From an uncultured Duncaniella sp. (lineage in GTDB: Bacteria; Bacteroidota; Bacteroidia; Bacteroidales; Muribaculaceae), in assembly GCA_910584825.1 (NCBI GenBank), contig CAJUCI010000003.1, positions 1 through 64,000 on the forward strand: a DNA stretch of 64,000 nucleotides, in the 5' to 3' direction. Of this stretch, positions 1-8,743 are shown one piece after another. The translations under genes were made by a program, and so were the position numbers. The notes beneath the pieces are model-generated. The model did no database searches and was not told where the DNA came from. It saw only the letters and a list, made by a program, of their open reading frames with translations. Every line of letters starts with the position of its first letter. Position 1 is the stretch's first letter.

Positions 1-377
1 TTTAATTGTTGTTTAAGCGGTCGAAAGAGCAAGAGAAAAAAGGAGGCGAAAAAAGAGAAGTTTTGCTCGTTTCGTTTTGAAAAGTTGCACGTTTCGTTTT
101 CGCGATTATAGTAAAAAGCTCTTTTACACTATATATTATCTTACTATTGTCTGACATTATTTATCGTTGTGTTAATATCACAAAAATACAATTTACTTTT
201 ATCTTATCAAAATGTAAGAATATGCAATTCAACATTTTCCCATGCTTCGTATATAGACCACATCCAATCAATACAATTCCGCAATGTCAACCTTTACGTT
301 GCTCCTTGATTCGAGGATAATTCTCCGAGGCTTCAACCAGGGTAGTTCCGCAACACTCCCCTACTCTTTTGATGCCA
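1..377. other. left-edge region without a recognised gene
   Basis: AT-rich sequence downstream of the reverse-strand receptor gene. One forward frame is open from the window edge to a stop at 115-117 and would encode a Lys/Arg-rich tail, so the 3' end of a neighbouring gene may lie here, but nothing identifies it. I see no convincing promoter, terminator or RNA gene in the rest. Confidence 0.4.
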
Positions 378-2711
378 TTATTCTTTGGTAAGACGTGTAC
401 CGTCAGTATTCTTTTCGATTTTTTGTGCCTTAAATCTTTTGCCCGAGTTGAAGTTGTATGTAACGCCTAACTTTACAGTAGCATAGCTTTTCGTATATGT
501 CAGCCGATTATAGCCTGATGAGCATGTCCTTATTCTGCTTTTTCGCTGTAAAATATTTTCCATGCCGAGTGACATAATCCAATTCTCTGAAAATCGTTTT
601 TGTATCATCGGATTAAGATTTAGAATCGGGTAAACCGATATATTGCCCACCTTCATCTTTGAGTTATAAAAGCAATTCATAGTGACATTACCCCCCTTCG
701 GGAGCCGGAATGTAGAGCTTGCCACGAGCTGAACATATCCAAATGTATCAAAACGTCCATGAGCCGAAAGCCTCTGAGACGCAACCACATATGTTGCGCT
801 CGTGTATATATTCCACCATTTCTTGATATTGAATGACCCGTCGCCATGAATGAACGTATTCCAATCCGCCCCTTCATTACCCCATGTAAGATACATCCTT
901 TCGGGATAATCGGGATTGGATATAAACATCTGCCTTATCGGGTTATCAGTATGCGAGCATCCAAGAGCTATCGTGTATCGGCCGGCAATAACAAAGTCAA
1001 GGCTGACCGCGTCAGTAATGCTTGATGTAAGCGATGGATTGCCTACCGTATACGAGTAATCCGAGACCTGTCTGACTACGGGACTTAGCGACCAAAACGA
1101 CGGACGCCTAATATTCCTGTAATACCCTAAAGCCACCGTATAATCCCCCTTCTCATTCAGACTGTAAGCCACGTTCATACTCGGGAAAAGGTCAAACCTG
1201 TCATAATTCATCAGAAAGCCCTTAGTCCTGAAATACTCTCCACGCACTCCGGCTTTATACTTCCATTTCCCCGTCTGACCATTAACCGTCAAATAGACTG
1301 CCGCGATATTTTCATCATATGAGATATCATAATCACAGCCATCTTCCACACTTCTGAGCGATGCGCCAACGGACTGATGCGTAGATGTATTGGTAACATC
1401 ATTGAACGTATATTTGGCACCTGCGTTCAGACTCCATTTCGGGCCTAACACTTTGCGCATAGATAATTCCGTCACGAATATGTCATATCGGTTTACGTTG
1501 GCTACCGTATAGGCCGAATCTTTCCAATCTGCTTCACTTCGCATCACATTATCCTCATCCATCGAAGAATACCGCCGGTCATAATTAGAGATTAACTTCA
1601 ACACCGACCCTTTGCCATCAATCGCATGAGACCAGTTAAGAGCCGCACTAAAGTTGCGCGAACAGTCCTTACTCACATATCGCCCGCTTGTCACACCGGC
1701 TGACTCCGCCACCAAGATTTCAGTCCGTGAGTCAGAAACGTGTCGAGACTTGCCGGGGGTAAATTCAAATTGCAACCCTATTCTATCCATGTCAGTAGGC
1801 TCATAGAATAGCCCCGTGGTGACATATCCCTGCAACGACTTGCCATCGTGGCGCGAGACTCCCGTCATTGTTCGGAGGTCAGCCTCAGATGTTGACACCT
1901 CATGAGTGACACGCCTGTCTGACGGGCTACCATTAAGATTTCCGTTAATATTGACTGTCCATTTGCCGGAATGCATACCGACATTGACAAACGGACTAAT
2001 CCATTGCTTGTACTCACCGCAATTTGAGTTAATGCCGGCCGAACCGTTTACACCGTCAATACGGCTGCGTTTCAGATTTATCCTTATCACCCCGCCCGAT
2101 GAATCGGCACTGTATTCCGCCCCGGCTTTTGGGATAATCTCGATTGTTGAGATTGATGATGACTGTATGGATTTGAGATAGGTCATCAGCTGTGTCCCCG
2201 ACATATTCACCCTCCTGTCGTCAATATAAACCGCGGCCCCTCCTTGTCCGTAGATTGACATGGAGTCATCAGTCGCCCACACTCCCGGGGCCGTCCTCAG
2301 CAACTCATGGGCATCCTTGTTGGCCGACAACGGGTTGGCCGCAACATTAAGCACAACACGGTCAGCCTCCCTACTTATGTAGCAAGCCTCAACAACGACC
2401 TCGCCGAGCATCTCCTGACTGCGCCTAATGACAATCTTCCCCAAATCATCCTCAACAGGCGAGACAATGACATCATCATACCCGACAAATGAAATCCTGA
2501 GACGATTGCATCCACTACCTGCATTTATGCTAAACAATCCCGTCGCATCGGATATACCGCCTCCGACCACCGAATCACCTGCAAATGCCGTGATATTAGC
2601 AAATTCCACCGGGATTGAATCATTATCACAAACATATCCCGTCACCACTCTTGCCGACAGTAACTGATATGACATAGCAATCCCGACTATACATAAAACG
2701 CATCTCATCAT
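378..2711 (-). CDS. TonB-receptor-like outer membrane beta-barrel protein
   Basis: Predicted outer-membrane protein of 777 residues. A signal peptide (about 1-20) is followed by a carboxypeptidase-regulatory-like beta-sandwich (about 22-105, with the typical ITAFAGDSVVGG and ISFVGYDD segments), a plug-like domain (about 110-215, including VYIDDRRV and the GGVIRINLKR end) and a long beta-barrel with alternating aromatic strands. This is the CarboxypepD_reg plus OMP_b-brl architecture of Bacteroidetes, which usually lacks a SusD partner. Its start overlaps the stop of the upstream lipoprotein gene by 4 nt, so the two are almost certainly co-transcribed and co-translated. The substrate cannot be told from sequence. 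The operon diverges from a two-component system, which may control it. Confidence 0.85.
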   Translation of the reverse strand: MMRCVLCIVGIAMSYQLLSARVVTGYVCDNDSIPVEFANITAFAGDSVVGGGISDATGLFSINAGSGCNRLRISFVGYDDVIVSPVEDDLGKIVIRRSQEMLGEVVVEACYISREADRVVLNVAANPLSANKDAHELLRTAPGVWATDDSMSIYGQGGAAVYIDDRRVNMSGTQLMTYLKSIQSSSISTIEIIPKAGAEYSADSSGGVIRINLKRSRIDGVNGSAGINSNCGEYKQWISPFVNVGMHSGKWTVNINGNLNGSPSDRRVTHEVSTSEADLRTMTGVSRHDGKSLQGYVTTGLFYEPTDMDRIGLQFEFTPGKSRHVSDSRTEILVAESAGVTSGRYVSKDCSRNFSAALNWSHAIDGKGSVLKLISNYDRRYSSMDEDNVMRSEADWKDSAYTVANVNRYDIFVTELSMRKVLGPKWSLNAGAKYTFNDVTNTSTHQSVGASLRSVEDGCDYDISYDENIAAVYLTVNGQTGKWKYKAGVRGEYFRTKGFLMNYDRFDLFPSMNVAYSLNEKGDYTVALGYYRNIRRPSFWSLSPVVRQVSDYSYTVGNPSLTSSITDAVSLDFVIAGRYTIALGCSHTDNPIRQMFISNPDYPERMYLTWGNEGADWNTFIHGDGSFNIKKWWNIYTSATYVVASQRLSAHGRFDTFGYVQLVASSTFRLPKGGNVTMNCFYNSKMKVGNISVYPILNLNPMIQKRFSENWIMSLGMENILQRKSRIRTCSSGYNRLTYTKSYATVKLGVTYNFNSGKRFKAQKIEKNTDGTRLTKE

Positions 2712-3451
2712 TTCCTTCGTGATTTTTGTTCCTGGCCAATCTTATAATTCGCGAAAGCAAGTCGGCGATGCCCGTTTATGACACTTGACCAAAATTCCAC
2801 CTCTTGCTCATACCTTCTTAAATCATGTTTGTAATAAGCATGATTCAAAGCCTTCGGGACTTGCATTTTATCTGTAATCCTGTCGGCGGACTGAAACACG
2901 AAAATCTGAGCCACAGGCATGTCTCCATAATCATAAAAATCAACGACAAGAACCCGTCGTTTCCTCCTGTCGAAATAAGTATAAGTGTACATCTCCCTGG
3001 GCTGTCGTTTCCAGTCCTCAACGTCATCTTCATAAATCCACATTGTGAACGGCCTTTCGTCTGACAAGTCCGACGAGATTGACGATGGCCTTGACATCTC
3101 ACAGCCACCTTTCGGTCTTACAAACATTGTGCTCATATGCGGAGCATAGAAAAGAATCTCAGCACTGTCGAGCCGTGCAGTATGTAGAATATCAGCGATA
3201 AATCGGTCCATGCCGGGGTACTTGGCAAGCGAGTCAGCAGATGACACTATAGCCATATCCACAGGTATAAGCACATCCCCGAACGTCATCCGATAAGTAG
3301 TATCCTCATCGATTATCTGCCCGTAATAGTCACTTATATGCCACACACGGTTGGCAAACGTGAGCTGTCGTGACGACGAGCAGCCCGCAAGCACAATCAC
3401 GCCCATCGCCATTACCAATACGCAATGTAGCATTACCGTCAGTCGTTTCAT
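2708..3451 (-). CDS. lipoprotein of unknown function
   Basis: Protein of 247 residues with a lipoprotein signal: hydrophobic segment and lipobox VLAGC with the acylated cysteine at residue 24. The rest is a soluble mixed alpha/beta domain that I do not recognise. It is the first gene of an operon with the downstream barrel protein (stop/start overlap of 4 nt), so an accessory role at the outer membrane with that receptor is a reasonable inference. A reverse-strand TAATTTTG element (3478-3485) lies 26 nt upstream of the start. The intergenic region is shared with the divergent sensor kinase. Confidence 0.75.
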   Translation of the reverse strand: MKRLTVMLHCVLVMAMGVIVLAGCSSSRQLTFANRVWHISDYYGQIIDEDTTYRMTFGDVLIPVDMAIVSSADSLAKYPGMDRFIADILHTARLDSAEILFYAPHMSTMFVRPKGGCEMSRPSSISSDLSDERPFTMWIYEDDVEDWKRQPREMYTYTYFDRRKRRVLVVDFYDYGDMPVAQIFVFQSADRITDKMQVPKALNHAYYKHDLRRYEQEVEFWSSVINGHRRLAFANYKIGQEQKSRRK

Positions 3452-3477
3452 ATCGTTTCTTGATTTAATTACTTACG

Positions 3478-3485
3478 CAAAATTA
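3478..3485 (-). promoter_or_regulatory. promoter -7 element for the lipoprotein/receptor operon
   Basis: CAAAATTA on the plus strand, which is TAATTTTG on the minus strand and matches the Bacteroidetes -7 consensus TAnnTTTG. It is correctly oriented and close to the start at 3451. Confidence 0.6.
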
Positions 3486-3506
3486 CGGCATACATCTCCA
3501 CCATAA

Positions 3507-3543
3507 TCTTAGCTCAATCTCCTTTAGTCTTAGTTAGTCTTAG
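3507..3543. promoter_or_regulatory. TCTTAG direct-repeat array between divergent operons
   Basis: TCTTAG occurs at 3507, 3528 and 3538, with a degenerate copy (TCTCCT) at 3518, giving a 10-11 bp period. The last two copies form a perfect 10-bp tandem repeat TTAGTCTTAG (3524-3543). Tandem half-sites one helical turn apart are the usual binding geometry of OmpR-family regulators, and the adjacent operon encodes one. The array ends 29 bp before the kinase -7 element. Function is inferred. Confidence 0.5.
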
Positions 3544-3572
3544 CCAACAAGAGTTTTCTCATCATTTTTGCA

Positions 3573-3580
3573 TAATTTTG
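3573..3580 (+). promoter_or_regulatory. promoter -7 element immediately before the kinase start
   Basis: TAATTTTG with only 4 nt to the ATG at 3585. If transcription begins at the usual distance after this element, the mRNA starts at or next to the start codon. Confidence 0.6.
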
Positions 3581-3584
3581 CACC

Positions 3585-4904
3585 ATGAAACGATTCAGGA
3601 TTATAACGACAATCTGCCTGACAGCCATTGCAATTATGGTAGTGGGCAACGTCTGGTATCTATATAGCCTCTATGATTCAATAAAGGCTCAGACTATTCA
3701 TACTGTCACCGAATGCGTCCGCAGGGCTGACATCCTTGACATCATATCGAGACTTAACGGAGCGTCACACGGTGATGACAAATCCTTCATACAAATGACG
3801 CTTGTATTGAAGGGGCAAAAGACTGAGGATGGAGGATACGAATACCGCAACCTGCTTAACAATCTCAGCAAGACCATGAGCGAATATTTCCATATTACCG
3901 AGCAGTCCGACAAACGCATCGCCACCCGAAACTACACTTCGCTTGACAGCATTTTCAACAACGAGCTCAACAATGCCGGACTTTATCCCGAGAGGGCTAT
4001 GATACGTCCGGCCGCCGACTGTAATGGTGACTACGACGCGCTATGGTCTGCCGAATTTGCCATATCTGACAATCAAGCACCCATATATAAAGCCTATTTC
4101 TCTCCGTTGCACGGCCACATCCTGCGTCAGATGTCAGGAATCATAGCAACATCTGCATCCATCCTCATGCTGACGGGCTTTCTCATATGGTATCTCATGC
4201 ATCAGGTGGGACGGCTTCGCACCATCGAGCAGATGAAGGATGACTTCACCCACAACATGACACACGAACTGAAAACACCCGTCGCCGTAGCATACTCCGC
4301 CGCTGACTCCATGCTCAGGTATTACGACCAGAGTGACGAGGAAAGAAACAAGCGGTTTCTGAAGATTATCATGCAGCGGTTGAGCTTTCTCTCGGGCATG
4401 ATTGAAAACATACTATCAATGAGTATGGAGCGTTTCAAGACAATGCAGCTCAACATTGAGACAGTTGAGGTCAGACCGCTCGTCGAGGAAGTCTCCGGCA
4501 TGATAAAACTTAAAGCCGACAAACCCGTCAGGATTGACATTGACATCCCCGCCAATCTTTCAGTCCGGGCTGACCCTCTGCATCTCGGCAACGTGCTCTC
4601 CAACCTCATGGACAACGCCGTAAAATACTCCGGCGACTCGGTAGACATTTCCATTAAAGCCGATTCCCGGTCAATAACCATAGTCGACAATGGCGTAGGG
4701 ATAGACAATGACAATCTGCCTTACATTTTCGATAAATTCTATCGTGTGACGTCAGGCGACCGCTACGAGGTCGGCGGATACGGACTCGGGCTTTTCTATG
4801 TAAAGCAGATTGTAGGATTGCTCGGATGGGAGATAAATGTGACAAGCAGACCGGGCCAAGGCTCGCAATTCACTATTAAAACCGTTGGCAATGAAGAGAG
4901 ATAA
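3585..4904 (+). CDS. sensor histidine kinase
   Basis: Membrane sensor kinase of 439 residues. TM1 is at about 8-28, an extracytoplasmic sensor region of about 150 residues follows, and TM2 is at about 185-205. The HisKA box has the phospho-acceptor at His227 (THELKTP). The ATPase domain shows the N-box (NLMDNAVKYS), G1 (DNGVGID) and G2 (GYGLGLF). The sensor domain matches nothing I can name. The response-regulator start lies 14 nt inside the 3' end of this gene, so the pair is translationally coupled. The likely target is the divergent lipoprotein/barrel operon, as Bacteroidetes kinases often control neighbouring envelope genes; this is inference. Confidence 0.92.
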   Translation: MKRFRIITTICLTAIAIMVVGNVWYLYSLYDSIKAQTIHTVTECVRRADILDIISRLNGASHGDDKSFIQMTLVLKGQKTEDGGYEYRNLLNNLSKTMSEYFHITEQSDKRIATRNYTSLDSIFNNELNNAGLYPERAMIRPAADCNGDYDALWSAEFAISDNQAPIYKAYFSPLHGHILRQMSGIIATSASILMLTGFLIWYLMHQVGRLRTIEQMKDDFTHNMTHELKTPVAVAYSAADSMLRYYDQSDEERNKRFLKIIMQRLSFLSGMIENILSMSMERFKTMQLNIETVEVRPLVEEVSGMIKLKADKPVRIDIDIPANLSVRADPLHLGNVLSNLMDNAVKYSGDSVDISIKADSRSITIVDNGVGIDNDNLPYIFDKFYRVTSGDRYEVGGYGLGLFYVKQIVGLLGWEINVTSRPGQGSQFTIKTVGNEER

Positions 4905-5577
4905 GATACTTTTGGTAGAAGACGACTCAACACTTTCGTTCATCATACAGGACGCTCTGACCCGCGAAGGTTTTGATGTCATATGCGCCGCCAACGGAGA
5001 GGCGGGGCTGAAAATGTCACAGGCCGCCAAACCTGACTTAATTTTGGCAGATGTAATGATGCCTAAGATGGACGGTTTCGAGATGGTGCGCCTCATACGA
5101 CTCACATCGCCTGATGTGCCGGTGCTGTTTCTCACCGCCCGCACGGCTCTCGATGATGTGGTCAAGGGATTTCAGCTCGGGGCCAACGACTATATCCGCA
5201 AACCGTTTCAGCTGCTTGAACTCATAGTACGCATAAAGGCTCTGCTGAAAAGGAGCGGCAGGAAAGCTCCAGAGGATACAAAACTCATTATCGGTGACAG
5301 CTCGCTTGATTTCGCATCGCAACGCCTCACGATACACGACGTGACAATAGACCTGTCACACACCGAAGCTGTGATACTTGACGAAATGTTCCGCCACCCC
5401 AACGAAGTGGTCGAGGCAAAGACTCTGATGTACCGTATATGGCAGAATGATGACTACAACAACCTCAACCGTCTGCACGGGTTCATCTACAAACTCCGTA
5501 GGTATCTTGCAAAATCTGATGCCCTCGAACTCCTAAACATCCGCGGAATCGGCTACAAATTGGCCACACGGGTATAG
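4891..5577 (+). CDS. OmpR-family response regulator
   Basis: DNA-binding response regulator of 228 residues. The receiver domain (about 4-120) has acidic residues at 10-11, the phospho-acceptor Asp54 (LADVMMPKMDG) and the conserved Lys in the IRKPF motif. A C-terminal winged helix (about 130-228) has the wing ending RGIGYKL. I chose the ATG at 4891, because the in-frame TTG two codons earlier lacks support and homologous receivers begin just before KILLVEDD. It overlaps the kinase gene and resembles the Bacteroides RprY type, but I would not assign that symbol. It may bind the TCTTAG array upstream of its operon. Confidence 0.92.
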   Translation: MKRDKILLVEDDSTLSFIIQDALTREGFDVICAANGEAGLKMSQAAKPDLILADVMMPKMDGFEMVRLIRLTSPDVPVLFLTARTALDDVVKGFQLGANDYIRKPFQLLELIVRIKALLKRSGRKAPEDTKLIIGDSSLDFASQRLTIHDVTIDLSHTEAVILDEMFRHPNEVVEAKTLMYRIWQNDDYNNLNRLHGFIYKLRRYLAKSDALELLNIRGIGYKLATRV

Positions 5578-5606
5578 CTTGCGACATCACTCCGTATGCG
5601 ACTCAA

Positions 5607-5951
5607 TCACCTGTTCTCAATAGCCCATTTAACGAGACTGTGAAGGATGGGCATAAGACTGCGCCCTTTGTCGGTGAGCGAATACTCCACTCTCGGAGGG
5701 ATTTCGGGATAGAGTTTGCGCCTTATCAGTCCGTCAGCCTCAAGCGTCTTCAATGTCGAGGTCAACACTTTGGGCGAGATGTCAGGGATGGCCCGTCCGA
5801 GGGCGTTGAACCTCAGACTGCCCCCCTCATAAAGCACACACAATATCAGCATCGACCACTTGCCCGAAAAACGAGATATGATGTTGCGTACCGGGCATGC
5901 CTCTATGTCGGTATATTTTTTCAGACTCTCTTCCAATGTCAAACTGTTCAT
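5607..5951 (-). CDS. HxlR-family transcriptional regulator
   Basis: Small winged-helix regulator of 114 residues. The family features are an N-terminal cysteine at residue 19 in CPVRN, SGKWSMLIL, the recognition-helix region with SPKVLTSTLKTLEADGLI, and the wing (PRVEYSLTDKG). Some HxlR proteins use the N-terminal cysteine for redox or electrophile sensing. The ATG at 5951 is preferred over a TTG two codons upstream. The gene diverges from a cupin gene, and the 148-bp gap contains GTAAG/CTTAC half-sites, so it probably regulates the cupin and itself. It converges on the response-regulator gene. Confidence 0.9.
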   Translation of the reverse strand: MNSLTLEESLKKYTDIEACPVRNIISRFSGKWSMLILCVLYEGGSLRFNALGRAIPDISPKVLTSTLKTLEADGLIRRKLYPEIPPRVEYSLTDKGRSLMPILHSLVKWAIENR

Positions 5952-5963
5952 ACTCAATAATTG

Positions 5964-5997
5964 TTACTTCAAGGTAAGTGCCTTACACTCGGGTAAG
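5964..5997. promoter_or_regulatory. candidate HxlR operator
   Basis: Between the divergent HxlR and cupin genes lie TTAC (5964-5967), the palindrome GTAAG-TGC-CTTAC (5974-5986) and another GGTAAG (5992-5997). Symmetric sites with this kind of half-site suit a dimeric winged-helix repressor. Position supports the call; binding is inferred. Confidence 0.4.
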
Positions 5998-6023
5998 TTC
6001 TTGCATTTCAATATATTTCGCAC

Positions 6024-6031
6024 TAATTTTG
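6024..6031 (+). promoter_or_regulatory. promoter -7 element for the cupin gene
   Basis: TAATTTTG matching TAnnTTTG, 68 nt upstream of the cupin ATG and downstream of the candidate HxlR operator. Confidence 0.55.
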
Positions 6032-6099
6032 CGCTATCAAAATGAAAGTGACTCTCTATTGCAAAGTTATCAACATATTTTCAAAAACCACAAAAGAAT

Positions 6100-6510
6100 A
6101 TGAGCGAAATCAAGACACTCAACCACGGAGCGAAATTCTCCCACGCCTCAGTCGGCTCACTCCGCACCTTCGAGGGTAAGCAGTTTGTCAAAGACGCCAC
6201 CGGCGCAACCTCCTGTGAAATCTCGTTCGGCACACTGCCCACTGGTGCCGCCGTCCCCTTCTTCCACAGCCACAAATGCAACGAGGAAAATTACATAATC
6301 CTTTCAGGCGCAGGACGCTTTCAGGTTGACGACACCGTGTTTGACATCTCTGAAGGCTCGGTGATACGCGTATCCACCGACTGTGACCGCAACCTCAAAT
6401 GCACCTCGGCCGAGCCTATGACCTACATCTGCATCCAGGCTCGCGAGGGCAGTCTCGGGGGCTACACCATGACCGATGCGGCAATCACCGAGCGTGACAG
6501 TCTGCTCTAA
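6100..6510 (+). CDS. small cupin-domain protein
   Basis: Single-domain cupin of 136 residues. Motif 1 holds the HSH metal-binding pair (His56, His58) and nearby Glu62/Glu63, followed by the GAGRFQVDD turn; motif 2 lies near ISEGSVIRV. It is probably cytoplasmic, with no signal peptide. Cupins of this size can be isomerases, dioxygenases or small-molecule binding proteins, and sequence alone does not decide. The divergent HxlR regulator suggests induction by a reactive small molecule. The gene stands alone. Confidence 0.85.
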   Translation: MSEIKTLNHGAKFSHASVGSLRTFEGKQFVKDATGATSCEISFGTLPTGAAVPFFHSHKCNEENYIILSGAGRFQVDDTVFDISEGSVIRVSTDCDRNLKCTSAEPMTYICIQAREGSLGGYTMTDAAITERDSLL

Positions 6511-6578
6511 ATACGTATCTCACACCGCTCCGCCGGTTAATTTTTTATTAAATTCCGGCCCGGCGTATTAAGTAATCA

Positions 6579-6632
6579 TTTTTTGTCCATATATTTGCGT
6601 CAGAATTATGACACGGATATATGGACAAAAAA
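6579..6632. promoter_or_regulatory. 15-bp perfect dyad over promoter and start codon
   Basis: TTTTTTGTCCATATA (6579-6593) and its exact reverse complement (6618-6632) are separated by 24 bp. The left arm overlaps the -7 element TATATTTG (6590-6597) and the right arm contains the response-regulator ATG at 6621. The left arm should lie upstream of the transcription start, so this is more likely a DNA operator than an RNA hairpin. Confidence 0.5.
6590..6597 (+). promoter_or_regulatory. promoter -7 element for the second two-component operon
   Basis: TATATTTG, 23 nt upstream of the response-regulator ATG at 6621 and partly inside the left arm of the 15-bp dyad. Confidence 0.6.
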
Positions 6633-7289
6633 ACTATACGCCTGCTTGTTGTCGATGACGAGGAGACCCTCTGCCACGGCCTTGCCACATATCTTGAGCT
6701 TGAAGGCTACACCGTAGACACCGCACAAAGTGCCGAGGAAGCTCTAAAGCTGAACATCGCGGATTACAATCTGCTCATCCTTGACATCATGATGGGCGGA
6801 ATGAGCGGCACCGAGCTGGCCACACGCCTTAAAGCCGACCCTGCCACAGCCGGCATTCCTATCATTTTTCTCACGGCCAAAAGCACGGATGACGACATGG
6901 TGGCCGGGCTGCGCCTTGGTGCCGATGACTACGTCACCAAACCATACTCCGTCAAGACCCTCCTTGCACGCGTCGAGGCGGTGTTGCGCCGTTCTGCCCC
7001 GGCACCGTCAACACCCGGAGTGGTGTGTGACCGTCAGTCACTGACATGCACCGTCGACGGCAAACCCGTCAGACTCCCCCGCAAGGAGTTTGAGATACTT
7101 GCCCTTCTCACCGAGAATCCCGGCAGAATATTTTCGCGCGAGGAGTTGCTCAAACGCATTTGGCCCGAGCGCGTAGTGGTCGTTGACCGTTCGGTCGACG
7201 TGCACGTGACGCGTCTGCGTGGCAAAATCGCACCATACGGCTCACATATAATCACACGTTCAGGCTACGGATATGGCTGGCAGGATTAG
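6621..7289 (+). CDS. OmpR-family response regulator
   Basis: Regulator of 222 residues. The receiver has acidic residues at 12-14 (VVDDEE), phospho-acceptor Asp55 (LILDIMMGGMSG) and the conserved Lys in VTKPYS. The C-terminal winged helix includes LPRKEFEILALL, DVHVTRLRGKI and the RSGYGYGW wing. The order regulator-then-kinase with a 17-nt overlap indicates coupled translation. It resembles PhoB/RprY-type regulators. A Pit-type phosphate transporter gene lies about 1 kb downstream, so a phosphate role is possible but unproven. Confidence 0.92.
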   Translation: MDKKTIRLLVVDDEETLCHGLATYLELEGYTVDTAQSAEEALKLNIADYNLLILDIMMGGMSGTELATRLKADPATAGIPIIFLTAKSTDDDMVAGLRLGADDYVTKPYSVKTLLARVEAVLRRSAPAPSTPGVVCDRQSLTCTVDGKPVRLPRKEFEILALLTENPGRIFSREELLKRIWPERVVVVDRSVDVHVTRLRGKIAPYGSHIITRSGYGYGWQD

Positions 7290-8682
7290 GCTATCATTTC
7301 ACTCTCGGGTGCTGCTCACCGTGCTCCTGCTCTGCTGGATGCTCGTGGGCACATGCATGATGTTTCAGTATCAGCGCGAAAAGGAGTTTCGCACGCGTCT
7401 GCTCAACACCGAACTGCAGATGCACAATTCACGCATCCTCTCCGACCTCCGACAGGGCGACAGCATCGCCGACATAGTCCGCCGCATCGGCCTGCCGGCC
7501 AACGAACTTCGCATCACGCTTATTGACAATGCCGGGCGTGTGATTTATGACAACAATTCACGCACCCCGTTCCCCGAGTCCAACCATAACACCCGCTCTG
7601 AAATCATATCCGCCCGAGCCAAAGGCACCGGCTACACCGTTGAGCGTCACTCCGAAAGCGACGGCATCGACTACTTCTACTCGGCCCGCCTCGGCGACGA
7701 CGGCACCGTAATCCGCTCGGCCGCCCCTTACAGCCACTCCCTCCAGGCATTCCTGCGCGCCGACCGCACACTGCTATGGATTATGGCCGTAATAACCTTG
7801 GTGATGAGCCTCATAGGCTATTTCGTCACCCGAAAAATCTCTCTGAGTATCACTCGACTGAACCGTTTTGCCGAAAAGGCTGAGAAAGGTGAGCGGATAT
7901 TTGACGACGAGGCATTCCCGCATGACGAACTCGGCAGCATCGCCAGCCACATAGTGCGCCTCTACGTTCAGCGTGACCAGCAACACCGCGAGGCCCTGCG
8001 CCAGGAGCATGATAAAATCCGACTCAAAAAGCAGCTCACCAACAATATCAACCACGAACTGAAAACCCCTGTGGCATCCATCCTCGTCTGCCTCGAACTG
8101 CTCCGCGACCATCCCGAACTGCCCGAAGATAAAAAGCGTGAGTTCAACGACCGCATCATGGCTAACGCCCGACGCCTCAGCTCGCTACTCGATGATGTCT
8201 CGGCCATCACCCGTATGGACGAGGGGGCTGACGTGATAGAGAAATGCAGTGTTGACCTCACCCGGCTCGTCAGCGAAGTCGTGGCTGAGGAGCAACTGCG
8301 CACCGACATACGCATCTCACTCGACATGCCGCCACTCATCGTCAACGGCAACCGCCAGCTGCTCGAGTCGGTGTTCCGCAACCTCATTGACAATGCCATC
8401 GCCTACAGCGGAGCCACCGAAATCAGCATAAAGGCCGATGCCGAGGGGCATTTCACCGTCCGCGACAACGGATGCGGAATCCCCGAGGAACATCTGCCCC
8501 ACATCTTCGAGCGGTTCTATCGCGTGGACAAAGGCCGCTCACGCGCCGCCGGAGGCACAGGCCTGGGCCTCGCCATCGTGCGCAACGCCGTAGCCATACA
8601 TGGCGGCGACATAACCGCACGCAACGACGGCGGATTGCGCTTTGACTTCACCATCAAGCCTCACAGACCGTCCGACGACTGA
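7273..8682 (+). CDS. sensor histidine kinase
   Basis: Membrane kinase of 469 residues. TM1 is at about 11-31, an extracytoplasmic segment at 32-166 contains a PAS-like strand pair (LIDNAGRVIYDNN), TM2 is at about 167-186 and is followed by a HAMP-like linker and coiled coil (about 187-255). HisKA has His261 (NHELKTP). ATPase motifs are NLIDNAIAYS, DNGCGIP, FERFYRVDKG and GGTGLGLAIV. The overall layout is like PhoR/ResE kinases. The gene overlaps the regulator gene by 17 nt. Confidence 0.92.
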   Translation: MAGRIRLSFHSRVLLTVLLLCWMLVGTCMMFQYQREKEFRTRLLNTELQMHNSRILSDLRQGDSIADIVRRIGLPANELRITLIDNAGRVIYDNNSRTPFPESNHNTRSEIISARAKGTGYTVERHSESDGIDYFYSARLGDDGTVIRSAAPYSHSLQAFLRADRTLLWIMAVITLVMSLIGYFVTRKISLSITRLNRFAEKAEKGERIFDDEAFPHDELGSIASHIVRLYVQRDQQHREALRQEHDKIRLKKQLTNNINHELKTPVASILVCLELLRDHPELPEDKKREFNDRIMANARRLSSLLDDVSAITRMDEGADVIEKCSVDLTRLVSEVVAEEQLRTDIRISLDMPPLIVNGNRQLLESVFRNLIDNAIAYSGATEISIKADAEGHFTVRDNGCGIPEEHLPHIFERFYRVDKGRSRAAGGTGLGLAIVRNAVAIHGGDITARNDGGLRFDFTIKPHRPSDD

Positions 8683-8731
8683 CAACCCCTCAACGCGACA
8701 TTATCGCACCAAATCCCCCGTGTCTGCGCCC

Positions 8732-8739
8732 TATCTTTG
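8732..8739 (+). promoter_or_regulatory. promoter -7 element immediately before a start codon
   Basis: TATCTTTG followed by 4 nt and the ATG at 8744. The spacing predicts a transcript that begins at the start codon. Confidence 0.55.
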
Positions 8740-8743
8740 CGCC

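Noticed and set aside
8642..8743. N-terminal extension of the hypothetical gene overlapping the sensor kinase
   Set aside because: It lies inside the kinase 3' end and upstream of the TATCTTTG promoter element; the start at 8744 is better supported.
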